Below, piece by piece: positions 20,896-29,465 of a stretch of 64,000 nt of DNA. Both the position numbers and the translations under genes were made by a program. How positions within the stretch are numbered: position 1 is the first letter of the stretch; every line of letters begins with the position of its first letter. The notes under the pieces were generated by a model, which saw only the letters and a program-made list of their open reading frames with translations, was not told the DNA's origin and did not search any database. This DNA is from Microbacterium excoecariae (GTDB lineage: Bacteria > Actinomycetota > Actinomycetes > Actinomycetales > Microbacteriaceae), in the NCBI RefSeq assembly GCF_011326725.1, contig NZ_JAANCO010000001.1:2021115-2085114 (forward strand), given 5' to 3'.

Positions 20896-20922
20896 CATAC
20901 TCTCCCCTGAGAAACCGCTTTC
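20896..20922 (+). promoter_or_regulatory. Promoter with LacI-family operator O4 for the galacturonate-oxidation unit
   Basis: CATACT at 20896-20901 is a likely -10. The operator GAAACCGCTTTC occupies 20911-20922, right after the expected transcription start, and is one mismatch from the consensus palindrome shared with O1-O3. Confidence 0.65.
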
Positions 20923-20942
20923 TTCACAGTCGAAGGATTGTC

Positions 20943-22298
20943 ATGCCCCTCCGCCGCTACGCGCTCATCGGCACCGGATCCCGCGCGCAGATGTACCTCG
21001 CCGCCCTCGCGAACGACTACACGGACGTCGCCGAGCTCGTCGCCTGGTCCGATCCGAATCCCGGCCGCCTCGACTGGTCCGCGGCGGCGCACCCGGCGCT
21101 CGGCGCGCCGCGCCGGTTCGATGCGGCGCGGCTCGGGGACGTCGTGCGGGAGGAGGCCGTCGACGTGGTGATCGTCACGAGCCCCGATCACACGCACGCC
21201 CGCTACGTCGTCGCCGCCCTCGAGGCCGGCGCGGACGCGGTTGTGGAGAAGCCCCTGACGGTCGACGAAGAGGGGATCCGCGAGATCGCCGCCGCGGCCG
21301 AACGCACGGGCCGGCGCGTGACGATCACCTTCAACTACCGCTACTCCCCCCGCAACTCGGCGCTCAAGCAGGTCATCGCGGCGGGCGAGATCGGCGACGT
21401 CACGAGCGTCCACTTCGAGTGGGTCCTCGACACGGCGCACGGCGCGGACTACTTCCGCCGGTGGCACCGGCAGAAGGAGAACTCCGGCGGGCTCCTCATC
21501 CACAAATCGAGCCATCACTTCGACCTCGTGAACTGGTGGATCGGCGACGTCCCGGCGCGGGTGTTCGCCTCGGGAGGGCTGCGCTTCTACGGCGCGGACA
21601 ACGCCGCCCGGCGCGGCCTCGGATCGCGGCCCGAGCGCGGGACCACGGACGACCCCGCGCGCGATGCCTTCAGCCTCGATATGCGCGCCGACGACAAGCT
21701 CCGCGGGCTCTACCTCGACCAGGAGCACCACGACGGCTACGTCCGCGATCGCGACGTCTTCGACGCGAGGATCACGATCGAGGACAACCTCGCGCTCATC
21801 GTCGATTACGCGCGCGGCGCGACGCTGAGCTACGCGCTGAACGCGCACTCCCCGTGGGAGGGGTACACGGTGGCCGTCAACGGCACGAAGGGGCGCGCCG
21901 AGCTGACCGTCGTCGAGCGCGGCAGCGTGCAGGTGGACGAGGACGGCCGCACCGTCGTGGATCCGAGCGCGCGCCCCGACCTCGTCGCAAACGACGCGGC
22001 CCGGCCCGCGAGCGAGCGCCTCGTCGTGCAGAACCACTTCGCTCCCGCACGGGAGGTCCCGATCCCCGCGGGCGTCGGCGGCCACGGCGGCGGCGACCGC
22101 GTGCTCCTCGACGACGTCTTCCGCGGCGCCGGATCCGATCCCCTCGGCCGCACGGCCGACTGGACCGACGGCGTGCGCAGCGTCGTGGTCGGCGTGGCCG
22201 GCAACCTCTCCCTCGACCGCGGCCTCCCGGTGCGGGTGGCCGATCTCGAGATCGGCGCGGCCTCCGGCGCGGTGGCCGATTCGCGCGGCGAGCGATGA
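20943..22298 (+). CDS. Gfo/Idh/MocA family oxidoreductase (long form)
   Basis: A 451-residue sugar oxidoreductase, longer than the usual 330-380. Rossmann motif ALIGTGSRAQMY at residues 7-18, TSPDHTHARY, and AVVEKPLTVD with the family Lys. The catalytic-domain stretch ENSGGLLIHKSSHHFDLVNWW supplies conserved Lys and His residues. The C-terminal extension continues with RDRDVFDARITIEDN. GAAGGA lies 8 bases before the ATG. First gene of the third pectin unit and directly behind O4, so it is probably induced with the catabolic genes; the sugar oxidised is unknown. ATGA overlap with the next gene. Confidence 0.85.
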   Translation: MPLRRYALIGTGSRAQMYLAALANDYTDVAELVAWSDPNPGRLDWSAAAHPALGAPRRFDAARLGDVVREEAVDVVIVTSPDHTHARYVVAALEAGADAVVEKPLTVDEEGIREIAAAAERTGRRVTITFNYRYSPRNSALKQVIAAGEIGDVTSVHFEWVLDTAHGADYFRRWHRQKENSGGLLIHKSSHHFDLVNWWIGDVPARVFASGGLRFYGADNAARRGLGSRPERGTTDDPARDAFSLDMRADDKLRGLYLDQEHHDGYVRDRDVFDARITIEDNLALIVDYARGATLSYALNAHSPWEGYTVAVNGTKGRAELTVVERGSVQVDEDGRTVVDPSARPDLVANDAARPASERLVVQNHFAPAREVPIPAGVGGHGGGDRVLLDDVFRGAGSDPLGRTADWTDGVRSVVVGVAGNLSLDRGLPVRVADLEIGAASGAVADSRGER

Positions 22299-23206
22299 GC
22301 CGCGTCGTCGTCACGGGCGGCGCCGGCCGCCTCGGCCGGAGCGTCGTCCGCGCCCTCGTCGACGCCGGCCACGAGGTCACGTCGCTCGACGCCGTGACGC
22401 TCGAGGGCCTCCCGGCCGCGCAGGAGCGGCTGGACCTCCTGGACGCCGCCGCCACGAGCGCGGCGTTCTCGCGGATCCGGCCCGACGCCGTCGTGCACCT
22501 CGCCGCGATCGCGGTGCCCGGCGCGCTGCCGGATCCGGAGATCTTCCGCGTCAACACGCAGCTCGTGTTCTCCGTGCTGCAGGCGACCCTCGACGCGGGG
22601 GCCGGGGCGATGCTGCTCGCGTCGAGTCCGACCGTCATGGGGTACGGGGCCCCGCGGGGCTGGGCCCCGGAGTACCTGCCGCTCGACGAGGCCCACCCGA
22701 CCGCGCCGTGGAACGGATACGGCGCGTCCAAGGTCGCGATGGAGACGATCGTGCAAATGGCGGTCCGCCAGCACGGCGACCGGGTCCGCTTCGGCGTCTT
22801 CCGGCCCTGCTATGTCATCGCCCCCGAGGAGTGGGAGGGCGCCCCGACCCAGCAGGGACACACGGTCGAGGAGCGCCTCGCGGATCCGGCCCTGTCGGCC
22901 GTTGCCCTGTTCAACTACGTCGACGCGCGCGACGCGGGCGAATTCGTCGCGGCGTGGCTCGCGGCCACGGCCGCGCCGAACGGCGCGACGTTCTTCGTGG
23001 GTGCTCCCGACGCCCTCTACGACGGCGACACGGCCGACGCCGTGCGCGCCCACCTGCCCGCGCTCGCGGACGTCGCGGACCAGCTCCCGGGCACGGCCTC
23101 CGTGTTCTCGAGCGACCGCGCCGCGGCGCTCCTCGGCTGGCGCGCCACGCGGTTGTGGCGCGACCAGCTCGTCCGACACACCCCGCCGCTGGAGGCTTCC
23201 CGATGA
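22295..23206 (+). CDS. NAD-dependent epimerase/dehydratase family protein, candidate uronate dehydrogenase
   Basis: Extended short-chain dehydrogenase of 303 residues. TGGAGRLG at residues 7-14 binds NAD; the catalytic pair is Tyr142 and Lys146 (YGASK), with the Ser in LLASSPTVMG. The uronate dehydrogenase family oxidises D-galacturonate to galactaro-1,4-lactone. The assignment rests mainly on its place next to kdgD, an acid-sugar enolase-superfamily enzyme and a semialdehyde dehydrogenase, which together make the oxidative galacturonate pathway. An epimerase role is the alternative. ATGA overlap with the preceding gene. Confidence 0.7.
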   Translation: MSRVVVTGGAGRLGRSVVRALVDAGHEVTSLDAVTLEGLPAAQERLDLLDAAATSAAFSRIRPDAVVHLAAIAVPGALPDPEIFRVNTQLVFSVLQATLDAGAGAMLLASSPTVMGYGAPRGWAPEYLPLDEAHPTAPWNGYGASKVAMETIVQMAVRQHGDRVRFGVFRPCYVIAPEEWEGAPTQQGHTVEERLADPALSAVALFNYVDARDAGEFVAAWLAATAAPNGATFFVGAPDALYDGDTADAVRAHLPALADVADQLPGTASVFSSDRAAALLGWRATRLWRDQLVRHTPPLEASR

Positions 23207-24114
23207 CGAACCTGGCCATCCCCGATCGCGTGCTGTTCTTCCCGGTCACACCCTTCGACGACCGCGACCGCGTCGACGAGGACCTGCTCGCGCGCCACGT
23301 CGCGGAGCGCGTCGCGAGCGGGCCCGGCGCCGTCTTCGCCGCGTGCGGGACAGGCGAGTTTCACGCGCTCTCGCTCGAGGACTACCGCGTCGCGATCCGG
23401 GCGGCGGTGACCGCGACGAGCGGATCCGTCCCCGTCCTCGGCGGGGCCGGCGGCCCCCTCGGGCACGCTCTTGCCTGCGCCCGGATCGCCGCGGAGGAGG
23501 GCGCGGATGGCCTGCTCGTCATGCCGCCCTATCTCGTGGGGGCGCCGCAGGAGGGCCTCGTCGCATACGTCGAGCGGATCGCGCGGGAGAGCCCCCTGCC
23601 GCTCATCGCCTACCACCGCGCCAACGCGCAGTTCACGCCAGCCTCGGTTGCGCGCCTGATCGAGAACCCGCGCGTCGTGGGGATCAAGGACGGCGCGGGA
23701 GACCTGGCCGTGGCGCAGCAGTTCGTGCTCGAGGCCGAGCGGTCGGGGCGCGACGTGCTGTTCTTCAACGGCCTCCTCACGGCCGAGATGACCCAGGCCG
23801 CCTACCAGGCGATCGGGGTGCCGATGTATTCCTCGGCCGCCTTCGCGATGGCCCCGCGGCCCGCGGTGCGCTTCTTTCGCGCCCTGCGCGAGGGCGATAC
23901 GCACACGCAGCGGGAATTGCTTGAGGGGTTCTTCCGGCCGCTCGTCGCCCTGCGCGACGAGACGCCGGGCTTCGCCGTCTCGCTCGTGAAGGCGGGGGTG
24001 CGCCTCGGCGGAATCGCGGCGGGATCCGTGCGCGCGCCGCTTGTGGATCCCACGCCCGAGCAGACCGCGCGGCTGGCCCGCATCCTCGAGCGCGGCGAGG
24101 AGCTCGCGGCGTGA
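23203..24114 (+). CDS. kdgD: 5-dehydro-4-deoxyglucarate dehydratase
   Basis: Converts 5-dehydro-4-deoxy-D-glucarate to 2,5-dioxopentanoate (alpha-ketoglutarate semialdehyde), CO2 and water. DapA-family barrel of 303 residues with the KdgD-specific opening RVLFFPVTPFD, GTGEFHALS in place of the DapA phosphate-like loop, a YHRAN Tyr segment and Schiff-base Lys162 in VGIKDGAGD. The length matches KdgD proteins. Cytoplasmic. The neighbours supply its substrate (enolase-superfamily enzyme at 24111) and use its product (aldehyde dehydrogenase at 25214). ATGA and GTGA overlaps show coupling. Confidence 0.9.
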   Translation: MTNLAIPDRVLFFPVTPFDDRDRVDEDLLARHVAERVASGPGAVFAACGTGEFHALSLEDYRVAIRAAVTATSGSVPVLGGAGGPLGHALACARIAAEEGADGLLVMPPYLVGAPQEGLVAYVERIARESPLPLIAYHRANAQFTPASVARLIENPRVVGIKDGAGDLAVAQQFVLEAERSGRDVLFFNGLLTAEMTQAAYQAIGVPMYSSAAFAMAPRPAVRFFRALREGDTHTQRELLEGFFRPLVALRDETPGFAVSLVKAGVRLGGIAAGSVRAPLVDPTPEQTARLARILERGEELAA

Positions 24115-25175
24115 GCATGCCCGCGATCGCCTCGCTCGAGACGCGCCTCGTCGAGATCCCGCTGCGGCGGGCGTGGGGCGAGGACGTGCGGGAGATGCAC
24201 GTCGTCGAGACCGTCGTGCGCGATACGTCAGGCGGCGCCGGGTGGGGATTCAGCTGGACCCCGACCATCGGCGCGCACGCCGTGGAGCAGCTCCTCGCGC
24301 GGGACATCGCGGATCACGCGCGCGGTCTCCCGGCGGATCCGCGCATCTGGCAGGGCGTGTGGGAACACCTCCACGAGGCCGGCTCCGGCGGAATCACGAC
24401 GATCGCGCTCGCCGGCCTCGACCTCGCGCTGTGGGATCTCGCCGCGCGGCGGCAGGACCGATCGGTCACCGACCTCATCGGGCGCGCCCACGACCGGCTC
24501 CCGGCGTACGGCAGCGGCGTGAACCTGCACTACTCGGCGGACGAGCTCGCCGCGCAGGTGCGGCGCTGGGTCGATCAGGGATTCGACGCCGTGAAGATCA
24601 AGGTCGGCAGCGCCGACCTCGCGCGCGACGTCGACCGCGTCGAGGCGGTGCGCGAGATCCTCGGCGCGGGCCGGGCGCTCATGATCGACGCGAACCAGCG
24701 GTGGGACCTCGAGCGCGCGACGACCGCAATCTACGCCCTGTCGCGCTTCGACCCGGCGTGGATCGAGGAGCCCCTGCGCGCCGACGACATTGCGGGGCAC
24801 GCCGAGCTGCGGCGCCGCATCGGCGTGCCGATCGCGCTCGGCGAGAACCGCCACACGATCTACCAGTTCCGCGACGCGATCGACGCCGGCGCCGTGGACA
24901 TCATCCAGCCGAACGTCGTGCGGGTGGGCGGGATCACCCCGTTCCTCGCGATCACGGAGCTCGCCCGCGAGCGCGGGGTGCGGATCGCGCCCCACCTGTT
25001 GCCGGAGCTGTCCTCCCAGCTCGCGTTCTGCCTGCCCGACGAGACCTGGGTGGAGGACGTCGAGGACGCGGGGTTCTTCGACCTCGGCGCCCTCGCGGCG
25101 CCCACGGGCCTCGACATCCGCGCGGGCATCGCCACGGGCGGGCCCGCGCGGGGCCTCGGCATTCGTTTCGCCTGA
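24111..25175 (+). CDS. Enolase-superfamily (mandelate racemase subgroup) acid-sugar dehydratase or galactarolactone cycloisomerase
   Basis: A 354-residue enzyme with a capping domain (1-130) and a beta-barrel. Active-site residues of the mandelate racemase subgroup are visible: KIK (Lys162, Lys164), metal ligands in IDAN, IEEP and GEN, and the Asp/His dyad in DIIQPN and APHL. In this operon it should produce 5-dehydro-4-deoxyglucarate, either by dehydrating galactarate or by opening and isomerising galactarolactone like Gci. No lactonase gene is nearby, which favours the latter. The GTG at 24111 is chosen because GAGGAG lies 8 bases upstream and it overlaps the kdgD stop; ATG 24117 is two codons further. 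Confidence 0.8.
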   Translation: MSMPAIASLETRLVEIPLRRAWGEDVREMHVVETVVRDTSGGAGWGFSWTPTIGAHAVEQLLARDIADHARGLPADPRIWQGVWEHLHEAGSGGITTIALAGLDLALWDLAARRQDRSVTDLIGRAHDRLPAYGSGVNLHYSADELAAQVRRWVDQGFDAVKIKVGSADLARDVDRVEAVREILGAGRALMIDANQRWDLERATTAIYALSRFDPAWIEEPLRADDIAGHAELRRRIGVPIALGENRHTIYQFRDAIDAGAVDIIQPNVVRVGGITPFLAITELARERGVRIAPHLLPELSSQLAFCLPDETWVEDVEDAGFFDLGALAAPTGLDIRAGIATGGPARGLGIRFA

Positions 25176-25213
25176 CCACCCCGTCCCGCATCCCGAACGA
25201 TAGGAGATCCTCC

Positions 25214-26659
25214 GTGACCGATTCGACCGCCCAGGACGTCGACGCGCTCTGCCGCGCCGCGCGGATCGCGTTCGCCTCCTCCGCCGCCGCCACCGACCGC
25301 GAGCGCGCGGCGTGGCTGCGCGCGGGGGCGCAGGCGCTCGACGACGCGGCGGGCGAGCTCGTTCCGCTCGCCGACGAGGAAAGCCGCCTCGGCTCCACCC
25401 GCCTCGCGGGCGAGCTCGCGCGCACGACGAGCCAGCTGCGCCTGTTCGCGACCGTCATCGAGGAGGGGTCCTACCTCGAGGCGACGATCGACCACCCGAA
25501 CCCCGACGCGACGCCGCCGATCCCCGACCTGCGTCGGGTGCTCCGCCCCCTCGGCCCCGTCGCGGTGTTCGCGGCCTCGAACTTCCCGTTCGCGTTCTCG
25601 GTCGCTGGCGGCGACACGGCGTCCGCGCTGGCGGTCGGCTGCCCCGTGATCGTCAAGGCGCACTCGGGGCACCCGCGCCTGTCCGCGCGCGTCGCCGCCA
25701 TTCTCGGCGACGCCCTCGTCGGCGCGGGGGCGCCCGCGGGGATCCTCGCCCTCGTGACGGGTCGGGACGCCGGCCTCGCGCTCGCGGACCACGATGAGAT
25801 CACCGCGATTGGATTCACCGGTTCGATCCCGGGCGGCCGCGCGATCCACGACCGCGCCGCCGCGCGATCGCGCCCCATTCCCTTCTTCGGCGAGCTCGGG
25901 TCGCTCAACCCCGTCGTCGTCACGGCCGCCGCGGACGCCGCGCGCGGCGCGGCGCTGGCCGAGGGCCTCGCGGGCTCGTTCCAGCTCGGCGTCGGGCAGT
26001 TCTGCACCAAGCCGGGCGTCGTGTTCGTGCCGGCCGCCTCCGCCGTCGAGGCCGGCCTCGCGGCGCACGTCGGCGACGCCGGGCCGATGCTGACCGACCG
26101 CATCGCGTCGTCGTTCGCGGCCGGGGCCGAGCGCGTGCGCGAGGTGCCGGGCGTGGACACGGTGGCCGCGGGCGACGGATCCCTCGTCGCCGCCTGCGAT
26201 ACCGCGACGCTCGCGGCGCACGCCGAGACCCTGCTCGAGGAGGTGTTCGGGCCGTTCACCCTGGTCGTCCGGTACCGCGACGAGGACGACCTGCTCGCCG
26301 CCCTCGATCTCCTCGAGGGCAACCTCACCGCCACCCTCCACGCGGAGGAGACGGACGAGATCGGTCGGATCCTCCCCGCGCTGGAGGAGCGCGCGGGACG
26401 CGTGCTGTTCGCGGGCTGGCCGACGGGGGTCGCCGTGAGCTGGGCGCAGCATCACGGCGGACCGTGGCCCGCGACGACGAGCCAGCACACCTCGGTCGGC
26501 GCGACGGCGGTGCGGCGATTCCAGCGCCCCGTGGCCTACCAGCAGGCGCCCGAGCGCGCCCTTCCCGCCGCACTGCGCGAGAATAATCCGCTCGGGATCC
26601 CCCGTCGGGTCGACGGCGCGCTGGTCCTCCCCGGGAGCCCGGGCGCGTCGTCCCGCTGA
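25214..26659 (+). CDS. Alpha-ketoglutarate semialdehyde dehydrogenase
   Basis: Oxidises 2,5-dioxopentanoate to 2-oxoglutarate, the last step of the oxidative hexuronate route. Aldehyde dehydrogenase fold of 481 residues: catalytic Cys264 in GQFCTKPG, Glu227 in GELGSLNP and the cofactor-site segment AASNFPFAF. GQFCTKPG and the C-terminal AQHHGGPWPATTS are typical of the KGSADH type. GTG start with a good AGGAG 7 bases upstream. The 38-base gap after the enolase-superfamily gene contains no terminator, so it belongs to the same unit. Its product joins the TCA cycle where icd (3092) also delivers 2-oxoglutarate. Confidence 0.88.
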   Translation: MTDSTAQDVDALCRAARIAFASSAAATDRERAAWLRAGAQALDDAAGELVPLADEESRLGSTRLAGELARTTSQLRLFATVIEEGSYLEATIDHPNPDATPPIPDLRRVLRPLGPVAVFAASNFPFAFSVAGGDTASALAVGCPVIVKAHSGHPRLSARVAAILGDALVGAGAPAGILALVTGRDAGLALADHDEITAIGFTGSIPGGRAIHDRAAARSRPIPFFGELGSLNPVVVTAAADAARGAALAEGLAGSFQLGVGQFCTKPGVVFVPAASAVEAGLAAHVGDAGPMLTDRIASSFAAGAERVREVPGVDTVAAGDGSLVAACDTATLAAHAETLLEEVFGPFTLVVRYRDEDDLLAALDLLEGNLTATLHAEETDEIGRILPALEERAGRVLFAGWPTGVAVSWAQHHGGPWPATTSQHTSVGATAVRRFQRPVAYQQAPERALPAALRENNPLGIPRRVDGALVLPGSPGASSR

Positions 26660-26692
26660 CGCCGGCGCGACGGTTCACTCCCCCGTTTCGCG

Positions 26693-26732
26693 CCGCGCGC
26701 CCGCTGCTCCGCGAGGAGCCGGGAGCGCGCGG
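26693..26732. terminator. Imperfect hairpin between convergent genes
   Basis: Arms 26693-26710 and 26715-26732 pair over about 15 of 18 positions around a 4-base loop. It lies between the end of the galacturonate unit and the end of the convergent Gfo/Idh gene and could terminate both. Confidence 0.4.
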
Positions 26733-26746
26733 CCGTCCGAGGGCGC

Positions 26747-27874
26747 TTACAGCGTCGCCGTGAAGGGGTCGAAGCCGGCCGGAACGGTCGGCACGGGGGC
26801 CGAGATCGAGCTGGCGACGGCGAGGAACTCGCCGCTGGCGGCGGACTCCTGCGCCGAGAGCATGACGTCGAGCACGTGATACCCGAGCTCCCCCGTGGCG
26901 ACATGCGGGCGGTCCTCGGCAATCGCGCGCACCATGTCGAGCACACCGAGCCCGCGCCCGACGACCACGCCCTCCTGCGCGACGTCGAGGAACTCCTGGC
27001 CGCCCCAGTCGCCGTCGGCGAGCGTCGTCTGCGCCTTGACGTACTGGATCTTGCCGTCGAACATGTTCGGGTCGGGGAGGAAGATGGACCCCTCCGTCCC
27101 GTGCACCTCGAAGACGCCGTGGCGCTCGAGGGCCGAGTCGAAGCTCAGCAGGCTGGCCGACTGGGCACCGCTCTCGAATCCGGCGATGACCTGCAGCGAG
27201 GTGGGCACTTCGACGGCGAAGGTCTCCCCCGCCTTCGGGCCGGAGCGGATCACCCGCTCCTCGAACTTCTTGCGGCCCACGGCGGCGACGCGGTCGACCG
27301 AGCCGAAAAGGCTCACGAGACCCGTGAGGTAGTACGGGCCCATGTCGAGGAGCGGGCCGGCGCCCTCGGCGAAGAGGAACGCGGGGTCCGGGTGCCACAG
27401 GTCCGGACCGACGGTCTGAAACGTGGTCGAGGCGAACATCGGCTCGCCGATGAGGCCCGATTGGATCGCGCGCTTCGCCGACTGAAAGCCCGGGCCGAGC
27501 ACGGTGTCGGGGGCCTGACCGATGCGCAGCCCCTTCGCCGCCGCGTCCTCCAGCAGCTTCTTCGCGCCCGCGCGGTCGAGGCCAATCGGCTTCTCGCTCC
27601 ACACGTGCTTGCCCGCGGCGATCGCGGCCGACGAAACCTCGATGTGCGCGGCGGGGATCGTCAGGTTGACGACGACCTGCACGCCCGGGTGGGCGAGCAC
27701 GTCCTCGGCCGAGCCATGCCCGGGGACGCCGTGCTTCTCCGCCTGCGCCTTCGCGCGCTCGGGCAGGAGGTCGCCGACGATGAGCACCTCCACGTCCGGG
27801 AAGGACGCGAGGTTCTCGATGTAGGTGTCGCTGATGACACCGGCGCCGATGACGCCCACGCCGACGGCGCTCAC
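26747..27874 (-). CDS. Gfo/Idh/MocA family oxidoreductase paired with a sugar isomerase
   Basis: A 375-residue NAD(P)-dependent oxidoreductase. GVIGAGVISDTY at residues 7-18 is the dinucleotide-binding loop; VWSEKPIGLD holds the family Lys; GPLLDMGPYYLT is the conserved segment with the catalytic-domain residues. GTG start overlapping the upstream isomerase stop (GTGA), so the two form an operon. Pairs of this kind (as in E. coli YcjS-YcjR) oxidise sugars or glycosides at C3 and then rearrange the keto product; such a role here is inference. It is not behind any of the pectin operators. Confidence 0.83.
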   Translation of the reverse strand: MSAVGVGVIGAGVISDTYIENLASFPDVEVLIVGDLLPERAKAQAEKHGVPGHGSAEDVLAHPGVQVVVNLTIPAAHIEVSSAAIAAGKHVWSEKPIGLDRAGAKKLLEDAAAKGLRIGQAPDTVLGPGFQSAKRAIQSGLIGEPMFASTTFQTVGPDLWHPDPAFLFAEGAGPLLDMGPYYLTGLVSLFGSVDRVAAVGRKKFEERVIRSGPKAGETFAVEVPTSLQVIAGFESGAQSASLLSFDSALERHGVFEVHGTEGSIFLPDPNMFDGKIQYVKAQTTLADGDWGGQEFLDVAQEGVVVGRGLGVLDMVRAIAEDRPHVATGELGYHVLDVMLSAQESAASGEFLAVASSISAPVPTVPAGFDPFTATL

Positions 27875-28695
27875 GCGACGTACCCGCCGTCCCGGAGGAA
27901 GGCGAAGCTGGCCGCGATGTCCTCGAAGACGTCGCCCGGGGCGTTGTCGTATTCGATGACCGCGTACCGCAGGCCGGTGGCGGCGTGCAGGGACGCCGCG
28001 AGGGGAACCTCGGCGGTGCCCGCGTGGCGCTGATCGAGCTCGGCGCTGGCGAACGCCGGGGCGTCGGGCGCGAACGGGTTGGACGAGGGCACGATGCCGT
28101 CCTTGACGTGGACGGCGACCAGCCGGTCCCCCAGACGAGACACGAGCCCGGGCACGTCCTGCTGACCGGCCGCGGCCCAGAACAGGTCGAGCTCGATCTG
28201 CACGTCCTCGCCCGTGAGCGCGAGGAAGCGCTCGTAGGCGGTCACGCCGTCGAACGACGCGACGAACTCCTGCGAGTGGTTGTGGTAACCGACCTGGAGG
28301 CCGAACCCCTGGGCGACCTCCTGGAGCGTGGCGAAGCGCTCGGCGATGTCCGCGACGCCCTCCTCCGTCGACCACCGGTCGAGTGCCACGAAGGGATCGA
28401 TGACCGTCGTCATGCCGATCTTCGCCGCGGCCTCGAACACCACCTCGGGGGCGGGCGTGGGAATGGATCCGTCCGGCGTCCAGAGCTCGTCCGAGAGGAT
28501 CGGCGCGTGGCCCGTCGGAGCCTTGAGGCCGGCGCCGTCGAGCGCGGCGCGGATCTCGTCGGGACGGCCCACGAAGTCGAACGCCTCGACGTTCCGCAGA
28601 CCGATCGCCGCGAGCTTGTCGAGGGAACCGTCCATGTCGGCGGTGAACTCCTTAGCCAGGCTGTACAGCTGGACGGAGGCTTCGGGCAATGCCAT
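27871..28695 (-). CDS. Sugar phosphate isomerase/epimerase family (AP-endonuclease-2-like TIM barrel)
   Basis: A 274-residue TIM barrel. Metal-site style residues occur in VGYHNHSQEF (His and Glu), IELDLFWA (Asp), AVHVKDG (His) and YAVIEYDN (Glu), as in xylose-isomerase-like epimerases. Members act on free, phosphorylated or 3-keto sugars; the specificity cannot be read from sequence. AAGG precedes the ATG by about 9 bases. First gene of a two-gene unit with the Gfo/Idh oxidoreductase, divergent from a TetR-family regulator and an operator-like palindrome. Confidence 0.82.
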   Translation of the reverse strand: MALPEASVQLYSLAKEFTADMDGSLDKLAAIGLRNVEAFDFVGRPDEIRAALDGAGLKAPTGHAPILSDELWTPDGSIPTPAPEVVFEAAAKIGMTTVIDPFVALDRWSTEEGVADIAERFATLQEVAQGFGLQVGYHNHSQEFVASFDGVTAYERFLALTGEDVQIELDLFWAAAGQQDVPGLVSRLGDRLVAVHVKDGIVPSSNPFAPDAPAFASAELDQRHAGTAEVPLAASLHAATGLRYAVIEYDNAPGDVFEDIAASFAFLRDGGYVA

Positions 28696-28778
28696 GACGT
28701 GACCTTCTTTCGTACGTCGTTGTGATCGAGCGGGTCGCGCGTCCGCCGCGGCGGGCGCCATATCGTCACGCTAACACC

Positions 28779-28802
28779 AAAAACCTTCCTATGGAGGTTT
28801 TT
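28779..28802. promoter_or_regulatory. Operator-like inverted repeat between the isomerase and TetR genes
   Basis: AAAAACCT and AGGTTTTT form perfect 8-base arms (28779-28786 and 28795-28802) around an 8-base spacer. AT-rich in a very GC-rich setting, it ends 7 bases before the TATGTT -10 of the TetR gene. Likely the binding site of that regulator. Confidence 0.65.
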
Positions 28803-28809
28803 AACCGAC

Positions 28810-28822
28810 TATGTTGGCGTCA
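28810..28822 (+). promoter_or_regulatory. Leaderless promoter of the TetR-family gene
   Basis: TATGTT at 28810-28815, 6 bases, then ATG at 28822; no Shine-Dalgarno sequence. Confidence 0.5.
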
Positions 28823-29421
28823 TGGCCAGCGAGGACGCCGTCATCGGCAGACAGGGCTCCTATGCGAAGGGCGTCGCCCGGCGCCGAGAGATCCTCGACC
28901 GCGCGATAGAGGTCTTCGCCGAGCGCGGCGCCGACGGCACCAGCCTGCGGCGCATCGCGCAGGCCATCGGGGTCTCGCACGCGGCGCTACTGCACTACTT
29001 CGATTCGCGCGAGCAGCTCCTCGTCGCCGTCTACGAGCACGCCGAGGCGCGCCGCGCAGCCGGCGAGGACGACCCGCGGCCGGGCCACGCGATCGACCTC
29101 ATCGTGGGCGCGGCCGTCTCGAACCTCCGGGTCCCGGGGCTGGTGGAGCTCTACACCACGCTCGTGGCCGCGTCGCTCGAGGCGGGCAGCGAGGCCGGAA
29201 AGGCGCACTTCACCCAGCGCTTCGAGCGGGTGCGCGCGGACCTGGCCGAGCGACTTCGCGCCGATCAGGCCGCGGGCATCGTGCGTGCGGACATCGACCC
29301 GGAGCCGATCGCCGCGTTGATCGTCGCCGCCTCCGACGGCCTGCAGATCCAGTGGCTCTTGGATCCGTCCATTTCGCTGCAGGAGACACTCGGCGCCTTC
29401 GCGGCGCTGCTGCACCCCTGA
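28822..29421 (+). CDS. TetR/AcrR-family transcriptional regulator
   Basis: A 199-residue repressor. The helix-turn-helix covers residues about 30-60: ADGTSLRRIAQAIGVSHAALLHYFDSREQL is the typical TetR signature (shown here in two parts, ADGTSLRRIAQAIG and VSHAALLHYFDSREQL). The C-terminal helical domain binds an unknown ligand. It is divergent from the isomerase/oxidoreductase pair and separated from it by a palindrome that probably controls both directions. Confidence 0.85.
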   Translation: MASEDAVIGRQGSYAKGVARRREILDRAIEVFAERGADGTSLRRIAQAIGVSHAALLHYFDSREQLLVAVYEHAEARRAAGEDDPRPGHAIDLIVGAAVSNLRVPGLVELYTTLVAASLEAGSEAGKAHFTQRFERVRADLAERLRADQAAGIVRADIDPEPIAALIVAASDGLQIQWLLDPSISLQETLGAFAALLHP

Positions 29422-29465
29422 ACGCGCGACGCGGGAGCGCCCGCGAGGCCAGGACGGCCCGGCGG

